Positions 35,842-47,230 of a DNA stretch of 64,000 nucleotides are shown in pieces; the first letter of the stretch is position 1; every line of letters starts with the position of its first letter. This stretch comes from Capitulum mitella (taxonomy: Eukaryota > Arthropoda > Thecostraca > Pollicipedomorpha > Pollicipedidae): assembly GCA_030062745.1 (NCBI GenBank), contig CP099841.1:18417398-18481397 (forward strand), given 5' to 3'. A program made the translations under genes and the position numbers. The notes under the pieces are model-generated. The model was not told the origin of the DNA. It searched no databases and was given only the letters and a program-made list of their open reading frames with translations.

Positions 35842-37588
35842 GGTGAACCCGCTGTTCCGGGAGGACCCGACTGCGCTCGGCCGCTGGGGTTCGGCCGGCG
35901 AGGACAGCCGCTGGGACTCCTCGGACGAGGACGGCTCGGCGTCGACCGAAGACGAGCGGCCGGGCGGCGAGCGCGACACGGACCGGCTGAGTATCGCCTG
36001 GTCAGGCCCGCGGCGGCGGCCGCTGGGCGCGACGGCCGAGCGCGGCTGGCCGCCGCCAGGGCCGGCCGCACCTTGGCCGCCGCCGCCGGACCTGCCGGGG
36101 GAGGCCGGCCCCGGCCGCCGCGCCTCCCGCAACTTGCGCCCCGGTCACGACTGGGTCGGCTTCGACGTGCTTGGCATGGACAGTCAGTACGTGGCCGCGG
36201 TGTCGGTGAATCTCGCCCGACAGGCTGAAGGCTCGGCGCCGTCTCGTCCCTTGGGACGGCCTGCTGCTCGATCTGCGCAGAGCAAGACGGAAGCAAGGAA
36301 ACGCGGAGCCTGGCCGCCCCGGACACTCGTCAGCAATCCTGAGTTTGTCAAGAGCATCCTCGTCTCCACCATCGCTGCAAAACCCGCCGTCTGTCCGAAG
36401 CTGGTCGTGACGAAAGATTCGGCGTACGTGGTATCTGTCAGTACGAGATGCAAGCACACCAAGGCCGTTTCGCCGCCGCGTTCGACCAGCTCCTGTCCCG
36501 TCATCGTCGACAGAAACGACAACTACATAGTGGACATATCCGCACGCTGTCCACACGGAAAACAGATTCCATCCCGCTGGCAGGAAGAGCCCGGAGCGCT
36601 GTCGCAGTTCACATTTCGCATCGGCCCATCATCTCCCGTCTCTCCTTTCGCCTCGCAGCCCGGCCTCGGGAACGGCCTCCTCGACGCGCAGCTATTCACG
36701 GACATAGCGCCGGACTCGCTCGTCACTGACTCGCTGTTGATCCTGACCTCGCCGGATCCGTCACCCAGCGCCACCCTGCAGTCGTCGCCGAGCGCTGCCG
36801 CCGGTGCCGCTGACCGCCTGATGCCGGACCGCGTGCTGGCCGAGTTCAGTCAGGTGATCACCAACAGCCGGTCGGTGGCTGCCGTCCGCCGCGTCAGCAG
36901 CGACGTCCGATCGTCGGCCGGCTCGGACGCGTCGGCACCGTCGCGCGCCGGCTCGGCGTCGTCGCGCTCGTCGCGCGCCTCGTCCGGCCGGCCGGACCCG
37001 CGCAGCGTGGCGGCGCCGCTCGCCTTCGTCACCGGCCTCTGGGAGCGCACCGGCCTGCGCACCAACGGCCGCCGCCTGCTCGTCAACGAGGACGAAGAGG
37101 AGGGCGCGCGGCCGGCGGCGGCCAGCCGGGCGGCCGGCCGCCGCCAGACGCCCAGCCCGCCGGTGCCGGCGCGCCTGCCCGTCAGCCAGAGCTGGGTGCA
37201 GCGGCTGGCCGACCTGCCCGGCCTTCGACCCGGCTCGCCGCCCGGCGGCCGCCTGTACCAGGAACTCGACCCTCACGCGCTCACAGCTGTCGTCGTGGAG
37301 CCGGCGAGCGGCCTGGCGCCGCCGCCGCCGCCGCGCGGCTCCTCCGGCTCCTCCGGCTCCGGCTCCGGATCCGACGGCGGGTCCGGCCGACGCGTGACGT
37401 TCGCCAGCAGCACGGTGGACAACGAGACAGCTGGCGGCCGACTGCGCTGGCCGCTGGGCTCAGCGCCGGCCGGCGACCAGCAGCGCCTCTGGAACAGCTA
37501 CTACGGCGCCGGCGCCCGCGACGGCTACGGCGCGCTGGAGCCGAACCCGCTGCTCGTGGCGCACGTGCAGAAGGTCACCGCCCTCAAC
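35842..37588 (+). CDS. Gene A exon 2: main body of the unknown tail-anchored protein
   Basis: Open for 582 codons, entered at the acceptor CTGTTCCAG|G and left at AAC|GTGAGT. Approximate features in full-protein numbering: acidic Ser/Asp/Glu segment (65-90), Pro/Gly/Arg linker (90-140), then three related short segments at about 150-162 (DSQYVAAVSVN), 230-242 (DSAYVVSVSTR, preceded by CPKLVVTK) and 264-276 (DNYIVDISARC, preceded by CPVIVDRN). The last two also share C-K/P-H-T/G-K after the core. A Ser/Arg/Ala-rich region (390-425), a DEEE patch (458-461), a Gly/Ser run (540-555) and RVTF (558-561) follow. RVTF matches the RVxF docking motif for protein phosphatase 1, which is suggestive only. 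No known domain was recognised. The three-segment array looks ordered, the rest disordered. Confidence 0.75.
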
Positions 37589-39051
37589 GTGAGTGTCCCC
37601 GCCGGCCGCGGCCGAGGCTAGCCGGTCGACCGGCGCCGGACGGGGTCGCTGGAGACGCTGGCGGAGACGTTGCCGGGGACAGCCGGTGGTGTTTCCGGCC
37701 AGGTGGTGACGGGCGGTCGGCGGCGTTCGCTTTGTTTGGCGGGAGTGGAGCGGGCTGGCTGGTTTCACGCCCGGCTGGTGCGGCACCACCGCTTCTGTGG
37801 GGGCGTGGACCGCAGGGTCTCGCTGGTCTCCGTGGCGGGGGTCCTGCACCCTGGTGATGACTTCCTGACGGAGACCCCGCAAACGGAAACCGCCAGCCAT
37901 TGCCAAGTGACCATGGACGGAAGCCATCAAGCATATATGTGGTTGATACGTAACATGGGCGGGAGTGAACGATGGGTGCGGTCGACATGCTGTTGCTTGC
38001 TGACAGGACACGCGCCCTTGACAGACATTCCATCAAACGGGGAGGCCCCACTTGACGACGACGCGGAGCTGGTACGATGAAATTTTAGCCGAATTCCAAC
38101 GATGAACAATGGCAGGAAGCTCACGCGATTGGTCAGCCATTTCCTGAGCAGTGCCACTGATGAATAGACTGCGCTGAATGCCTGTGGTCTGGCGTTCGAC
38201 GAGGACATGATCATTTCGTGCTTTGCGGTTTCCAGTCTCCTTATGGGCCCTGTTGCTGAGACGTTTCGCTCATTTATAAACGCACACCATGTTGTTGATT
38301 TTTCCTTGCAGTTGTTTTCAGTCCTCTCCATCGGCTAGTATTGGTTATTGTCAACTGGTGCGACACCGATTGAATTCTGTGGCAGCATTGTAACATCCAT
38401 GAGCTGTGATTCACGTTTCCGTCACTGGTCCCGCATTGTGTAAGTCTAGAGAGCAGCGACAAAAGGGCTACATTTTCTTTCGAAACGCCGAAGTCATTTC
38501 CATCCGTATGCATCATCAGATCGCGTAGCGCTGACATTCCCTTACCCTCTGACTAACCAACTAACGCTTCCAGGAAAATAATCAGCTTTGCCTACATCTG
38601 TGTTAATCGTTCGAGCCAAATCAGCCTTATCCGCCCAAAACAACGGCCGTCTTATGTGGTGGCGTGGTATACCCAGCATTCTGTCATCCCAGTAACCCGA
38701 GTGGATGGATATTTTCTGCCGTGCTCTGTGTGTATGTTCTGCTTTCTGAGCGTAATTGTTTCCTTGCACGCTTTGTGTCGCTGATGTGTGGGACTCCCGC
38801 CATGCATGTCGATCAATAATCTCTAGCCAGAAATTGTGAACTGTGTCGAGGGGCGTCTTTGAGAAAAGGATACGTCTAGAGCTTACTGCTTGTACTAAAC
38901 TGTCAAAGCGTACTTTTCCCCCCAGGACGCGTTGTAAATAGAATCTAACTCATATGCCTGAATGATATGCCTTGTGGGCCTCGTGAGTAATCCAATCTTC
39001 GCTTCCTGCACGACTCCGCTAACCTAACGCCCCCTGCGCCCTGGCTTTCAG
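37589..39051 (+). other. Intron 2 of gene A
   Basis: GT-AG phase-0 intron of 1.46 kb. The donor is AAC|GTGAGT; the acceptor region CCCCTGCGCCCTGGCTTTCAG is a good polypyrimidine tract. Reading on past the donor, exon 2 would stop after 11 more codons, so an intron-retained form would lack the membrane anchor. Confidence 0.6.
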
Positions 39052-39246
39052 GACCGCAAGTTCAGCGAGTTCACGCTAGATGTCAGTGGCGCCAGTGCGC
39101 TGAGGCGGCGAACGGAGGAACGACGGAGATCGAGACGCCTCTGGCGGACCGTGTTGATAATTTTGGGACTTGCCATACTCTTAGGTGGCATTATGCTGGT
39201 CAGCTGGTATTGCTCCAAAGGGCGGCACCTCTTTGGCGCCCTTTAG
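39052..39246 (+). CDS. Gene A exon 3: C-terminal membrane anchor
   Basis: Sixty-four codons plus TAG. It encodes a basic juxtamembrane stretch (RRRTEERRRSRRLWR) followed by one hydrophobic span, about residues 656-676 (starting VLIILGLAILLGG), and a short tail CSKGRHLFGAL. With no signal peptide and positive charge on the N-terminal side of the span, the large N-terminal part should face the cytosol and the protein should be tail-anchored, in ER or other internal membranes. The tail of about 11 residues after the span is of the size handled by the post-translational insertion route. Phase 0 on both sides of intron 2 supports the join. Confidence 0.7.
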   Translation, partial: DRKFSEFTLDVSGASALRRRTEERRRSRRLWRTVLIILGLAILLGGIMLVSWYCSKGRHLFGAL

Positions 39247-39997
39247 ATTTGGTTGTTCTGGCCAAGCGCCGTCCGTCTAGAAGAACGTGTTCAGATGCCA
39301 GTGGTTCGGAAACTATCGGCGATCACCACTGACATTTGCGCCCCGACACCCCGCCCTGGTCAGGGGCACTGACGTGAGCAGAGGAACGACAAATCACAGG
39401 CAGGAGTGTGCGGGGAGGAGTGTGACGTTTGCAGCTCACAGGGTCGGGGTTCGGTGCCCGTGGGCTCGCTGGAAGATGTGTGGATCGGCTAACTCACCGA
39501 GTCGCTCGAGATTTGAACCGCCTTTCCTTGTGCCAACTTGTGCCGATTAGTTAATCGTGAGCTTTGTTTTTCATCTGTCACAGATATAGATTAAGCGCAA
39601 GTTTTTCAAAAGGCGCTCACAGAAAAGACTGATGTGTTTTACAGAAAAGTAAATGCTTCCTAAACACAAGGATGCTGAAGAAACGGTTGTGGATCTGTTA
39701 AAATTGTTCGCTCAAATTAATGTCTTTGGGGCAGGGACAACGTTTCTGTTAGCTTTCCCAACGCTGATTGTAGCGTACTACAACTTCTTATGTAATCGAC
39801 CCGTCTTCCTGACTCAAAGTTTATTGTGATCATTCATTCTGAACATTTTTATGGCCTATTGAATACAGTCATGGTTGCGTATCCGTGGCCAAAAAAATCT
39901 AAAATCTAAAGCACACGACCATGCGGAGTTTTGATATACCCTAATATTTGCAGAAATGGTCTTGCATAAGCCATTGCTACTTCAGTCCAGTCTTAAG

Positions 39998-40003
39998 AAT
40001 AAA
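39998..40003 (+). terminator. Candidate poly(A) signal of gene A
   Basis: AATAAA about 750 bp after the gene A stop; another is at 40448-40453. No GU-rich downstream element was examined in detail, so the site is tentative. Confidence 0.3.
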
Positions 40004-40232
40004 CCATGTTTCCCACCATAAGAGACTACCGTGCCTGACTTTTTGTATTTCTTGCATTTGTCTGTAAATGCTGTAAGCTTAGCAGTAGTTTTTACGAAAT
40101 GCTTTTGAACTTTATTGCCGTTAAGTGTCGGGCGATATGATATGGATCAGGTTGTTGCACGGCTGTTAAAAGTGTACCTAGATATAGCTGCTAAACGATG
40201 GCCACTTCTGACTCTCATGGCGTGTGCGCGTT

Positions 40233-40280
40233 CGTGGCGTGTGTGTGTGTTGAGTGGTGTGTGTGTGTGTGTGTTGGGCC
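40233..40280. repeat. (GT)n microsatellite
   Basis: Two GT runs separated by TTGAGTG. Frames through it are artefacts. Confidence 0.85.
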
Positions 40281-41078
40281 GGCCTGAGGGCAGCTTTTGG
40301 AGCAATGTTGCGCCAGTGTGCAGACGAAGTACCTTCAGACATTCTGAACCTTCAGTAGCATTAGCCGACACGCCGTGTCTTTATCGTGTTTTCCTGCCTG
40401 GTCACTGCGGATGTGTTTTACACATATTTATTTGTACTGTAACTGTAAATAAAACTAAACAGAACGTTGTTTGTTCCAAGAAAAAATGGGGAGCCGATCG
40501 AGAAATATAAGAAGTAATACAGCTGATTTTCATTCGCCTGATCCTTACCTCAACAGAAACAACAAACCTCATCAGTCTGTCCAAAACGATTGAACCATTT
40601 TGGAACCACGTCGCTTCAAAATCAATGTTTGCCAGCCGAAATGCTATACATCTACCACAATGACACCGGACACAGCGAACGATGACAAACCTGTGATATG
40701 ATTGGTCCTTGAGTTATCTGAATAAGATATTCGAATGAGAAAGAAACATACTAAATGCTTCTTTTTTTCGTTACTCTATCTTCATTGTGCGAGAGATGGG
40801 TTCGGGGTGGCCGCACGTTAGAAAACGGGCTGGTAGGTTTAAAAATGTGGACAGTGTTCTGAAATCGGTTTTCGTCGTGTTCTTTGTTATCTCTCAGTAT
40901 GTTTACCGTCGTCTTCGATATAGGTTAGGACCAAAACTGAAAAAATGAAAAACAAAACGTGAAATTCTTGACAGTTTTTTTTACGTTTGCGCCCTATTTT
41001 GCATTTCACATAGCTAGAGCGATTATTGCATAGCTGCGAAAAGTGTTATTCTGAACACAGACAGCTTATAAAAAAACT

Positions 41079-41256
41079 GGGCAGCTCGATCAGTTGAGCT
41101 CTGGTCTCCCCGCGCCGGCAAGGTGGATTCCAGCTGCCCCGGCGCTCACTGTTTGCCCGTGTCAGCTGGTCACTGGCCAAAGCGGCGTCATGCTGCCTAC
41201 CACACAGCCCTGCCGTGTCACGGACGGCACGACAAAACTCAAGCCATTAAATAACA
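41079..41256 (+). mobile_element. tRNA-derived SINE
   Basis: The first 50 bp (GGGCAGCTCGATCAGTTGAG ...) read like an RNA polymerase III A box of a tRNA, and GGTGGATTCCA about 45 bp on resembles a B box. The end (GGCACGACAAAACTCAAGCC, then ATTAAATAA) looks like tails of tRNA-SINEs of marine invertebrates. The middle is GC-rich. It is one degraded copy and no target duplication was found. It lies next to the 41.3-42.5 kb inverted-repeat element. Confidence 0.5.
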
Positions 41257-41287
41257 GGCGTGCCTGGATTACACGATAACGTGCGAG

Positions 41288-42477
41288 ACAGGTTTGCGCC
41301 TGATTCTGAACCAAATGAATCAGCTCTGAATCGATTCAGGAATTTAGCATTTTTGTTGTGAATAAGAATCTGAACCGATCCAGCTGAAGCCTGCCGTGAA
41401 TCAGAAACAGAAGTGGATCGCATACTTTCCCGAAGACTCAGCCGTGAATCGGTTTACAAGTAACTTCACGGAGCACAAGGAGAAATGAAACAAAACGGTT
41501 TTATGGTTAAGCCCTTCAAAATCCAATTCATTGTTATTCATCAAGTTCATTGTGAAGTTTGTAACGCGAGAACACAAAACGATTTAGTGTGCGACTATAG
41601 CACGCGACACATGACAGAATTAAGCCTGATAACTGAAAATAGTTTATCACAACTTAGTGTCACAATTACGCCATTATTAACTTTTTAGGCGATTCGGACT
41701 TTCTGTTCTCGCAGTGCCGTTTTCCTGTTATATACTGAATATGTTTACTGTGACCAGCGCGGCGATCTTGCAAAGCCTCGGGCGTAACGCTGTCATCGGC
41801 AAGGAGTTTTTTAACCGTACTTTCAATATCATCTTGACCATGCAGTGAATGGGCAAAGGGAGCCATGTCAGTTACACTTTTATCGTTATTAGACCCGTGT
41901 ATATACTCGCAAAGGCTAAAATACATGCTTGCTGCGCGTGTTTTTAGTCCAGTTGTATGAAGGACTTTGTGGGGGAAATAGTATTTCCCCACCCTCAGAA
42001 AAAAGGTAAAGATTCTAAGGAACGATTGCCGTCATGCAAAGACTCGCTGACCGGGTCAGTGGTCCAAGAATTCATTGAGTCCCGAAGCCATTGACAGGTT
42101 AAATGGAGTTATGCGGTCTGGGTGCTTCGCCATTAGACTAGTCATGTGACCTAACGTTACGAACGATCTTCCGTCAAGCTGCATTTGTACTCTTTTTGTA
42201 CATTTTTGCGTTGTGTCATAAAAATTTACACTATACATGATATTTGTGTGTCTGATATCTATACTATACATATGTATGTATATATAGATATATATTTATC
42301 AATTCCATCCGCATAAGCTCTGGGCTGCATCAAAAGTGAATCGACTTATAATTCTGGACCCGAATTAAATCGATTCACTTTAAAGAAAAATGCACCGGCT
42401 CTGAATCAGAATCGATTCCCTGTTCTCAAAATCCGAAAGCGAATCGATTCACTCCAGGTGAATCAGGCACCAGCCTG
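41288..42477. mobile_element. TIR-flanked element with GAATCGATTC-rich ends
   Basis: Both ends are built of words such as GCCTGATTC, TGAATCAG and GAATCGATTC in inverted orientation: the left end 41288-41460 and the right end about 42340-42477, whose reverse complement starts GCCTGATTCACC. The arms are similar but not identical. The interior is AT-richer than its surroundings and holds a broken - strand coding region. It fits a decayed DNA transposon; the superfamily is unknown. Confidence 0.45.
41666..42271 (-). pseudogene. Broken ORF inside the TIR element, unknown family
   Basis: Two open stretches in the same - strand frame, 42271-42056 and about 42028-41666, are separated by two stops within 64 bp. 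The upper part includes NFYDTTQKCTKRVQMQLDG. The lower part includes AASMYFSLCEYIHGS and LLADDSVTPEALQDRR, which look like genuine protein rather than chance. No transposase motif (DDE, zinc finger) was recognised. It may be the remains of the element's own protein or a captured host fragment. An intron between the two parts is also possible, since CTTAG precedes the second part. Confidence 0.4.
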
Positions 42478-42479
42478 GT

Positions 42480-43215
42480 GTTGGGTTCAGGGCCTATCGA
42501 TCGGAAACGTCACCCTAGCAAATTATTGAAATCCAAATTATGGAAATAGAAAGCTAACCGATGCCAAATTTTAAATAAAATAAAAAAACAGGCAAAACGC
42601 AGTTAAAATTGTCCTTAAACGCCACATACAAGATAATGTGAAAACAAGCGGACGGATCTCAATCGAAGAAAACGGCAACGATTACTCATTGCAAGAGGTC
42701 ATGAACTAGACAGGCTGACGCACGAAAACGCCTCTTGAGGAACAATGTCTGTTGCCCCAATAGGGAGTTGACGAAAACCTCATCCTGGCTCCAGTGATCT
42801 CATCAAACTGGTTTTAATGTCATTTGATTCTAATAGAGTGGCAAGCTGGGGTTATAAACATGACGATTTCAATCACAAGCAGAAGTCAATGAAACCGTCC
42901 CTGGACGCAACAGTGACTGATTAATGACCACTGGTTTACGGAGTCAGTTGGAATTCGTCGGATACCTGCTTTAGAATGGAGACAAATAGATTTCAATTTT
43001 CGTGGCAGCTGGCGTCATTCTTCATTCGTTTACGAGCCCATTCATTCAGCTCAATTTTTCGGTAAATTGTTACCAATCAAAGCAGCGGACGCGGCTGCAA
43101 ATTTCTGCAGCACAAAGGACGCAGATAAAAATTGCAGGCCGCCCTGGAGAACGCAGCCCGCTCGGTTACTCCAGTCTCCAACTATCTGCACGCCCCGCCT
43201 GCTCGGCGTCCATCG
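42480..43215. other. Gene-free interval
   Basis: No exon, no clear repeat. Frames are short on both strands. Confidence 0.4.
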
Positions 43216-43220
43216 ACTGC

Positions 43221-43420
43221 GGGCAGGCCGACTGTCCGGTCCTGTCCGACTGTCCGGTACCGTCCTGCGCAACTAGTTCAGTCCGACTGTCCGGTACAGT
43301 CCGACTGTCCGCTCCAGTCCGACTGTCCGGTACCGTCCTGCGCAACTAGTTCAGTCCGACTGTCCGGTACAGTTCGACTGTCCGCTCCAGTCCGACTGTC
43401 CGGTACCGTCCTTTGCGGTC
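43221..43420. repeat. Nested minisatellite: 18-bp monomer, 73-bp higher-order unit
   Basis: The monomer is GTCCGACTGTCCGGTACA and variants (a GCTCCA form and a longer form that adds CGTCCTGCGCAACTAGTTC). The ordered set starting at 43281 repeats at 43354, giving a 73-bp higher-order period with only one or two differences between copies, so the amplification is recent. It carries a KpnI-like GGTACC word and SpeI-like ACTAGT word in each long unit. Confidence 0.85.
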
Positions 43421-43429
43421 TCTGGCCTG

Positions 43430-45890
43430 GAATACACCGGGCCGAAGTGCTGTACGAGCGTTTTGCGGAGTCTGAAGTTATGTAGTGTTTGGGACCACCA
43501 AGGCATCGATGTCTGGTTTCGTTCAGGCTACCTCTTGCGATTTGCCAGTAAATGTCTGGCTTTTACCTCCATAGTTCATGAATTTCCTTCACAGTTTCCT
43601 GGAGCTCAAGCCAGGGAAGCAAGTTAGGACGAAAAAGGCTAAACCTCTGGGACCAGGAACAGTTAAACCAACAGCACACCTGCTCGAGATTCCGCGTACA
43701 GCCTAGCCCATTCTGTCCCGGGTCGGCAGAGCTGAGGTGGTCCGTCCGGTCTCGTGCCACCGCGGAACCGCTCCCGGCCACCGCCAGCCCGCTTCAACGG
43801 TGCGTGACCTGCGGCGACCCGGCTTTGTGGCTTGGCACCCGGCCGCCGCCGCCGCCGTCCGCAATTCCCGTGCTGCCATCTGACGGCGGAAACGGCTCGG
43901 CTCGGCTCGGCGGCAAGCGAGGCGACCGTGGAGTGGATTTTCCGAGGTCCCGCACAGAACCAGGCTCCTCCCACCAGGAGATGTCAGGATCTGCTCAATG
44001 AGGATCACAGCTGAAGAAGAACGTGCTCAACATCCTGGAATGTGACCAATGACATTTTCATTCGCCCCCAACCAGCTCCTATTCATTGGCATAATTCTCC
44101 AAATTTACAAAAAATTATATTTTTTGTCTTGGAAAAAGTCTGAGGCTGTTGACGCTTCAAGATAGGATGCTTTGTTGTTAGGATATTTCGTTGCCACCAC
44201 TGGGACAGGTCAAGGAACAACGAGCCTTGTTTAAAGTACGTGATCAGGCAAGAGTACTAAAATAGTCCGAAATCTCAGTTGTGTCTACAAGCGTGTGCCA
44301 CTAATGAATTTTGCCCGTATCTTTCAAGAGCACACATTTTGTCCAAGCTCAGTCGAATTTTAGTTGTTCCTTTCATGTTCGCATGCATGCTTATCATTAT
44401 ACCGCTTATGTCGTTTTTCACGCAGTTATTACTGGGCAAAAAGTACCATGGGATTCTTTTGGCAAATATTAGAATGGGGAGCTTGATGGCCTGTCAAATA
44501 GCAAGTTCGCCCGCGCTCTTATCGTGTTACGACTCCTGGAAAGAACTTCGTTGGTGAACGCATCAGCTGTTCACCGGCAGAAAGGGCTCAGTTGACTCAC
44601 GCCATCGATAGTCTGTTGTCGTATTTGCCCATGCTTTATTTTAATGGAGGGATCACGTGGCTATCAGATGTCTGGCTAGGAAAACTGTTGAGATGTCAGG
44701 CAAAATCCTGCATGTCTTACATCAAAGTGTTAAGAATATGAGAAAGTGTGACAGCTCTTTGGGGAGTGCAACATTGCTGAAAGCGTTTGGAAATTTTACG
44801 TTGACAAGGCTCTATTAGGTAAGTTGCGTATGTTCTTTATCATTTTATAACGTCGCGATATGGGAACCAGGCGCCCATTTGGCTACCGCACTAAATGCCA
44901 GCCGCCCCCTCATCGTCTTGATACTGGCTGGATCCCTCATCCTTGTCCGTCATTTACACTGAGCTCCTTCTGCGGCCAGCTGCTGACATCGGGCGTCAAA
45001 GTAATCGTGCCACTGTAGTGCCCCCGAGCTGTGACGTCAGATGTTGCCGGCCGCTGCTGAGGGGCGAAACCACGACATTAATGCTCTGGACTTGATGACA
45101 GTGGTTACTTCCACTCCGCTCTTCCTCAGCCGTGAAATATTCTGCATGGGTCGAAAGGATTTTAAGTGGATGGAGCCAGACCGTCGTTGATGCAAATAGT
45201 GTTACGGAAGGTTTTTATAATGATTAACTGAGTATCACGGAAGAGTATCGCTTCTGGCACTTACCGGCAAAACTACGCCGCCATTCAGGTTTTGGATCAG
45301 CAGGGATGTGACGGCGAGAAAAGTTTGGTAGATTTTATCGGAGAACCGGTATGATTATGGCCCGGTAAATTGTCCAGCTGGAAATGCGACGTTCGGGCCG
45401 GCCAGCCAACACCTGGCTGGACGACGGGCTGTTTCTGTGCAAGATAAAATCCTGTCCGCTGAGATATGTTGCGATGCGCAGGACATGCCATTGTGCCCTC
45501 GCTTGGATGCCCGCCGCCTTATGAAAAAAAACACGGCAGCCGGCTTAGTGTCTTTCTACAGTTACGTGCATGGACAAGTAAACAAAAAATTGCATTTGAA
45601 GTGTGCAGTTAGCTGCCTTTATGTGCCGCGGTTTTTGAGATAAAGGGGTTGGAATGTAGACATCCATGTAACAGTGAATGTTTTTTTTTTATAGAAAAAA
45701 CGTATGGAAGTTTATCAGAAGCATGACAGTTTGCTTTCCGCCCCCATTATTAGTCGGAACTCATGGAAGGGGATTAGGAATTGCCGGAATTTCGCATAAG
45801 TCCCCAAAGTCATTTTGGGAGGAAGCTCTCGTCTCATAAGCAATTTTAGTTCTTTTCTTCTGGAATTTCCTAGCCTTGTCTTACACTTGT
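43430..45890. other. Gene-free interval
   Basis: No exon supported. The GC-rich patch 43700-43960 opens overlapping frames on both strands without recognisable content. A TGACGTCA octamer is at 45032-45039. Confidence 0.4.
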
Positions 45891-45895
45891 GGAGG

Positions 45896-46120
45896 TGTGC
45901 ACTTTCAGTTCTCATTGCACGTTCTCAAATGTAACATCAAGTCCTCTCTGCATTCGCTATGCACCATCTGTCAACGCACGCTGTTGGCTAGAGCCCTGCT
46001 CTGACGTAACTGACTGTGTGGGATAACAGACGGGAGTGGGGCGCGCGTCCGTGAACGTCTATGGTACCATAACCATAAACGACGGTCGGCGCTCGACACA
46101 CAAGCCACACACGCACAACA
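45896..46120 (-). repeat. Isolated gypsy LTR copy (225 bp)
   Basis: Homologous along its length to the LTR of the gypsy element at 52698-52929. On the - strand it begins TGTTGTGCGTG and ends GTGCACA, so it has the TG...CA ends of LTRs. The centre around TATGGTACCATAACC is nearly identical in the two copies, while the 3' third has diverged. It lies in the same orientation, 2.5 kb downstream of the last recognisable pol sequence. It may be that element's 3' LTR, pushed away by insertions, or a solo LTR. No 5-bp target duplication is visible. Confidence 0.7.
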
Positions 46121-46429
46121 CCTCGTTTCGGAACGGAACCCTCATAGCCTTTTCCGGGCAGCCACCGGATGCGCGGCGTGCCATTGGGAATTGGGCCGAA
46201 AATAGGACTAAATGACTTGTAACAGTGCAACTACGCAGATATTGACCGATCTTCACGCAGTTTCGCCTATAGTGGAGTACTGGCTACAAGATACGCTATG
46301 GCTTATGTTTCTGACGTAAGTACTTAGTCGTCCCGATTGCACTAAAGATACACATGCAGCGTCATTTTAGCATTGTAACACCCGCGAATACCGGGTATGC
46401 TTTCAATGCAATCGAATATACGAGGAAAT

Positions 46430-47230
46430 GTGATCGTATTTCCTCTGATCTTCACGCGGATCAATGTAGAAAAACTGTCAAAGGAAACCGGAAATGACAC
46501 TCAAATTGATGTAGTCCTGCAACTTAACCGGTCCGACCGCATTGCAATTGCATCGGATTGGTGACAAGAAGAACATGAGTGCTAGTGACGCAGTAAATGA
46601 TGTAGGTGACCAGTCTGACCAATAGGAATCATCCGAGATGATGAAAAGATGTGCGACAATTGCCTCATTTACGGACAGGTGCCTTCATGTTGCACGCAAC
46701 ATGCTCCGATTGAGGTGTTTTTTATACGTCTCAGGAATCGCAAGGATGACAAGATTTAACCATATTTACTCGGATCTTTATGTGGATCTGCATTTAGAAA
46801 TGTTTCTGGAAACCGAAAATGACAAAGAAAATTCGTTATGTTGCAACTCGATGGGCCCAAATCCATAACTATTGCATCCAACTGATGGAGAGCAGAATAC
46901 GAAGACTAGCGATGCAGTTAATGGTGTAACCAACCAGTTCAACCACTGGGAATTATCCGTGATGGCGAAAAAATGTGATAATTACCATATTTACGATCGG
47001 GCGCAGTCATGTTGCATGCAGTGTGCACTGGGTATAAATTTAAATTTCAAGGTGCATTTCAAACCGCCGGCACGACAGATACGTATTCTCATTAATCGCA
47101 AAATGGATTGGGGAGCAGAAGTGTCTGTGGGATCTGGAAATTACGGCTAAAATGATTTAATGCTGCAACATCAATGGGCCCAGCTGCGTTGCAGTCACAT
47201 TGTAGGTGGTCGCTTTAGCTGCGATTTTGA
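46430..47230. repeat. Degenerate ~325-bp tandem repeat, about 2.5 copies
   Basis: Landmarks recur about every 325 bp: GGAAACCGGAAATGAC (46483), GGAAACCGAAAATGAC (46808) and GGAAATTACGGCTAAAATGA (47136); CATGTTGCACGCAAC (46687) and CATGTTGCATGCAG (47008); and GATGGGCCCAAATCC (46850) against AATGGGCCCAGCTGC (47172). Copies are heavily diverged. It sits between the isolated LTR and the MITE. Confidence 0.6.

Noticed and set aside
35674..37276. Long - strand frames opposite gene A exon 2
   Set aside because: They are shadows of the GC3-rich coding exon; the + strand frame joins by splice phase to exons 1 and 3.
39415..39520. Possible tRNA-like gene or SINE (GGGTTCGGTGCCC resembles a B box)
   Set aside because: No A box at a suitable distance and no cloverleaf could be formed.
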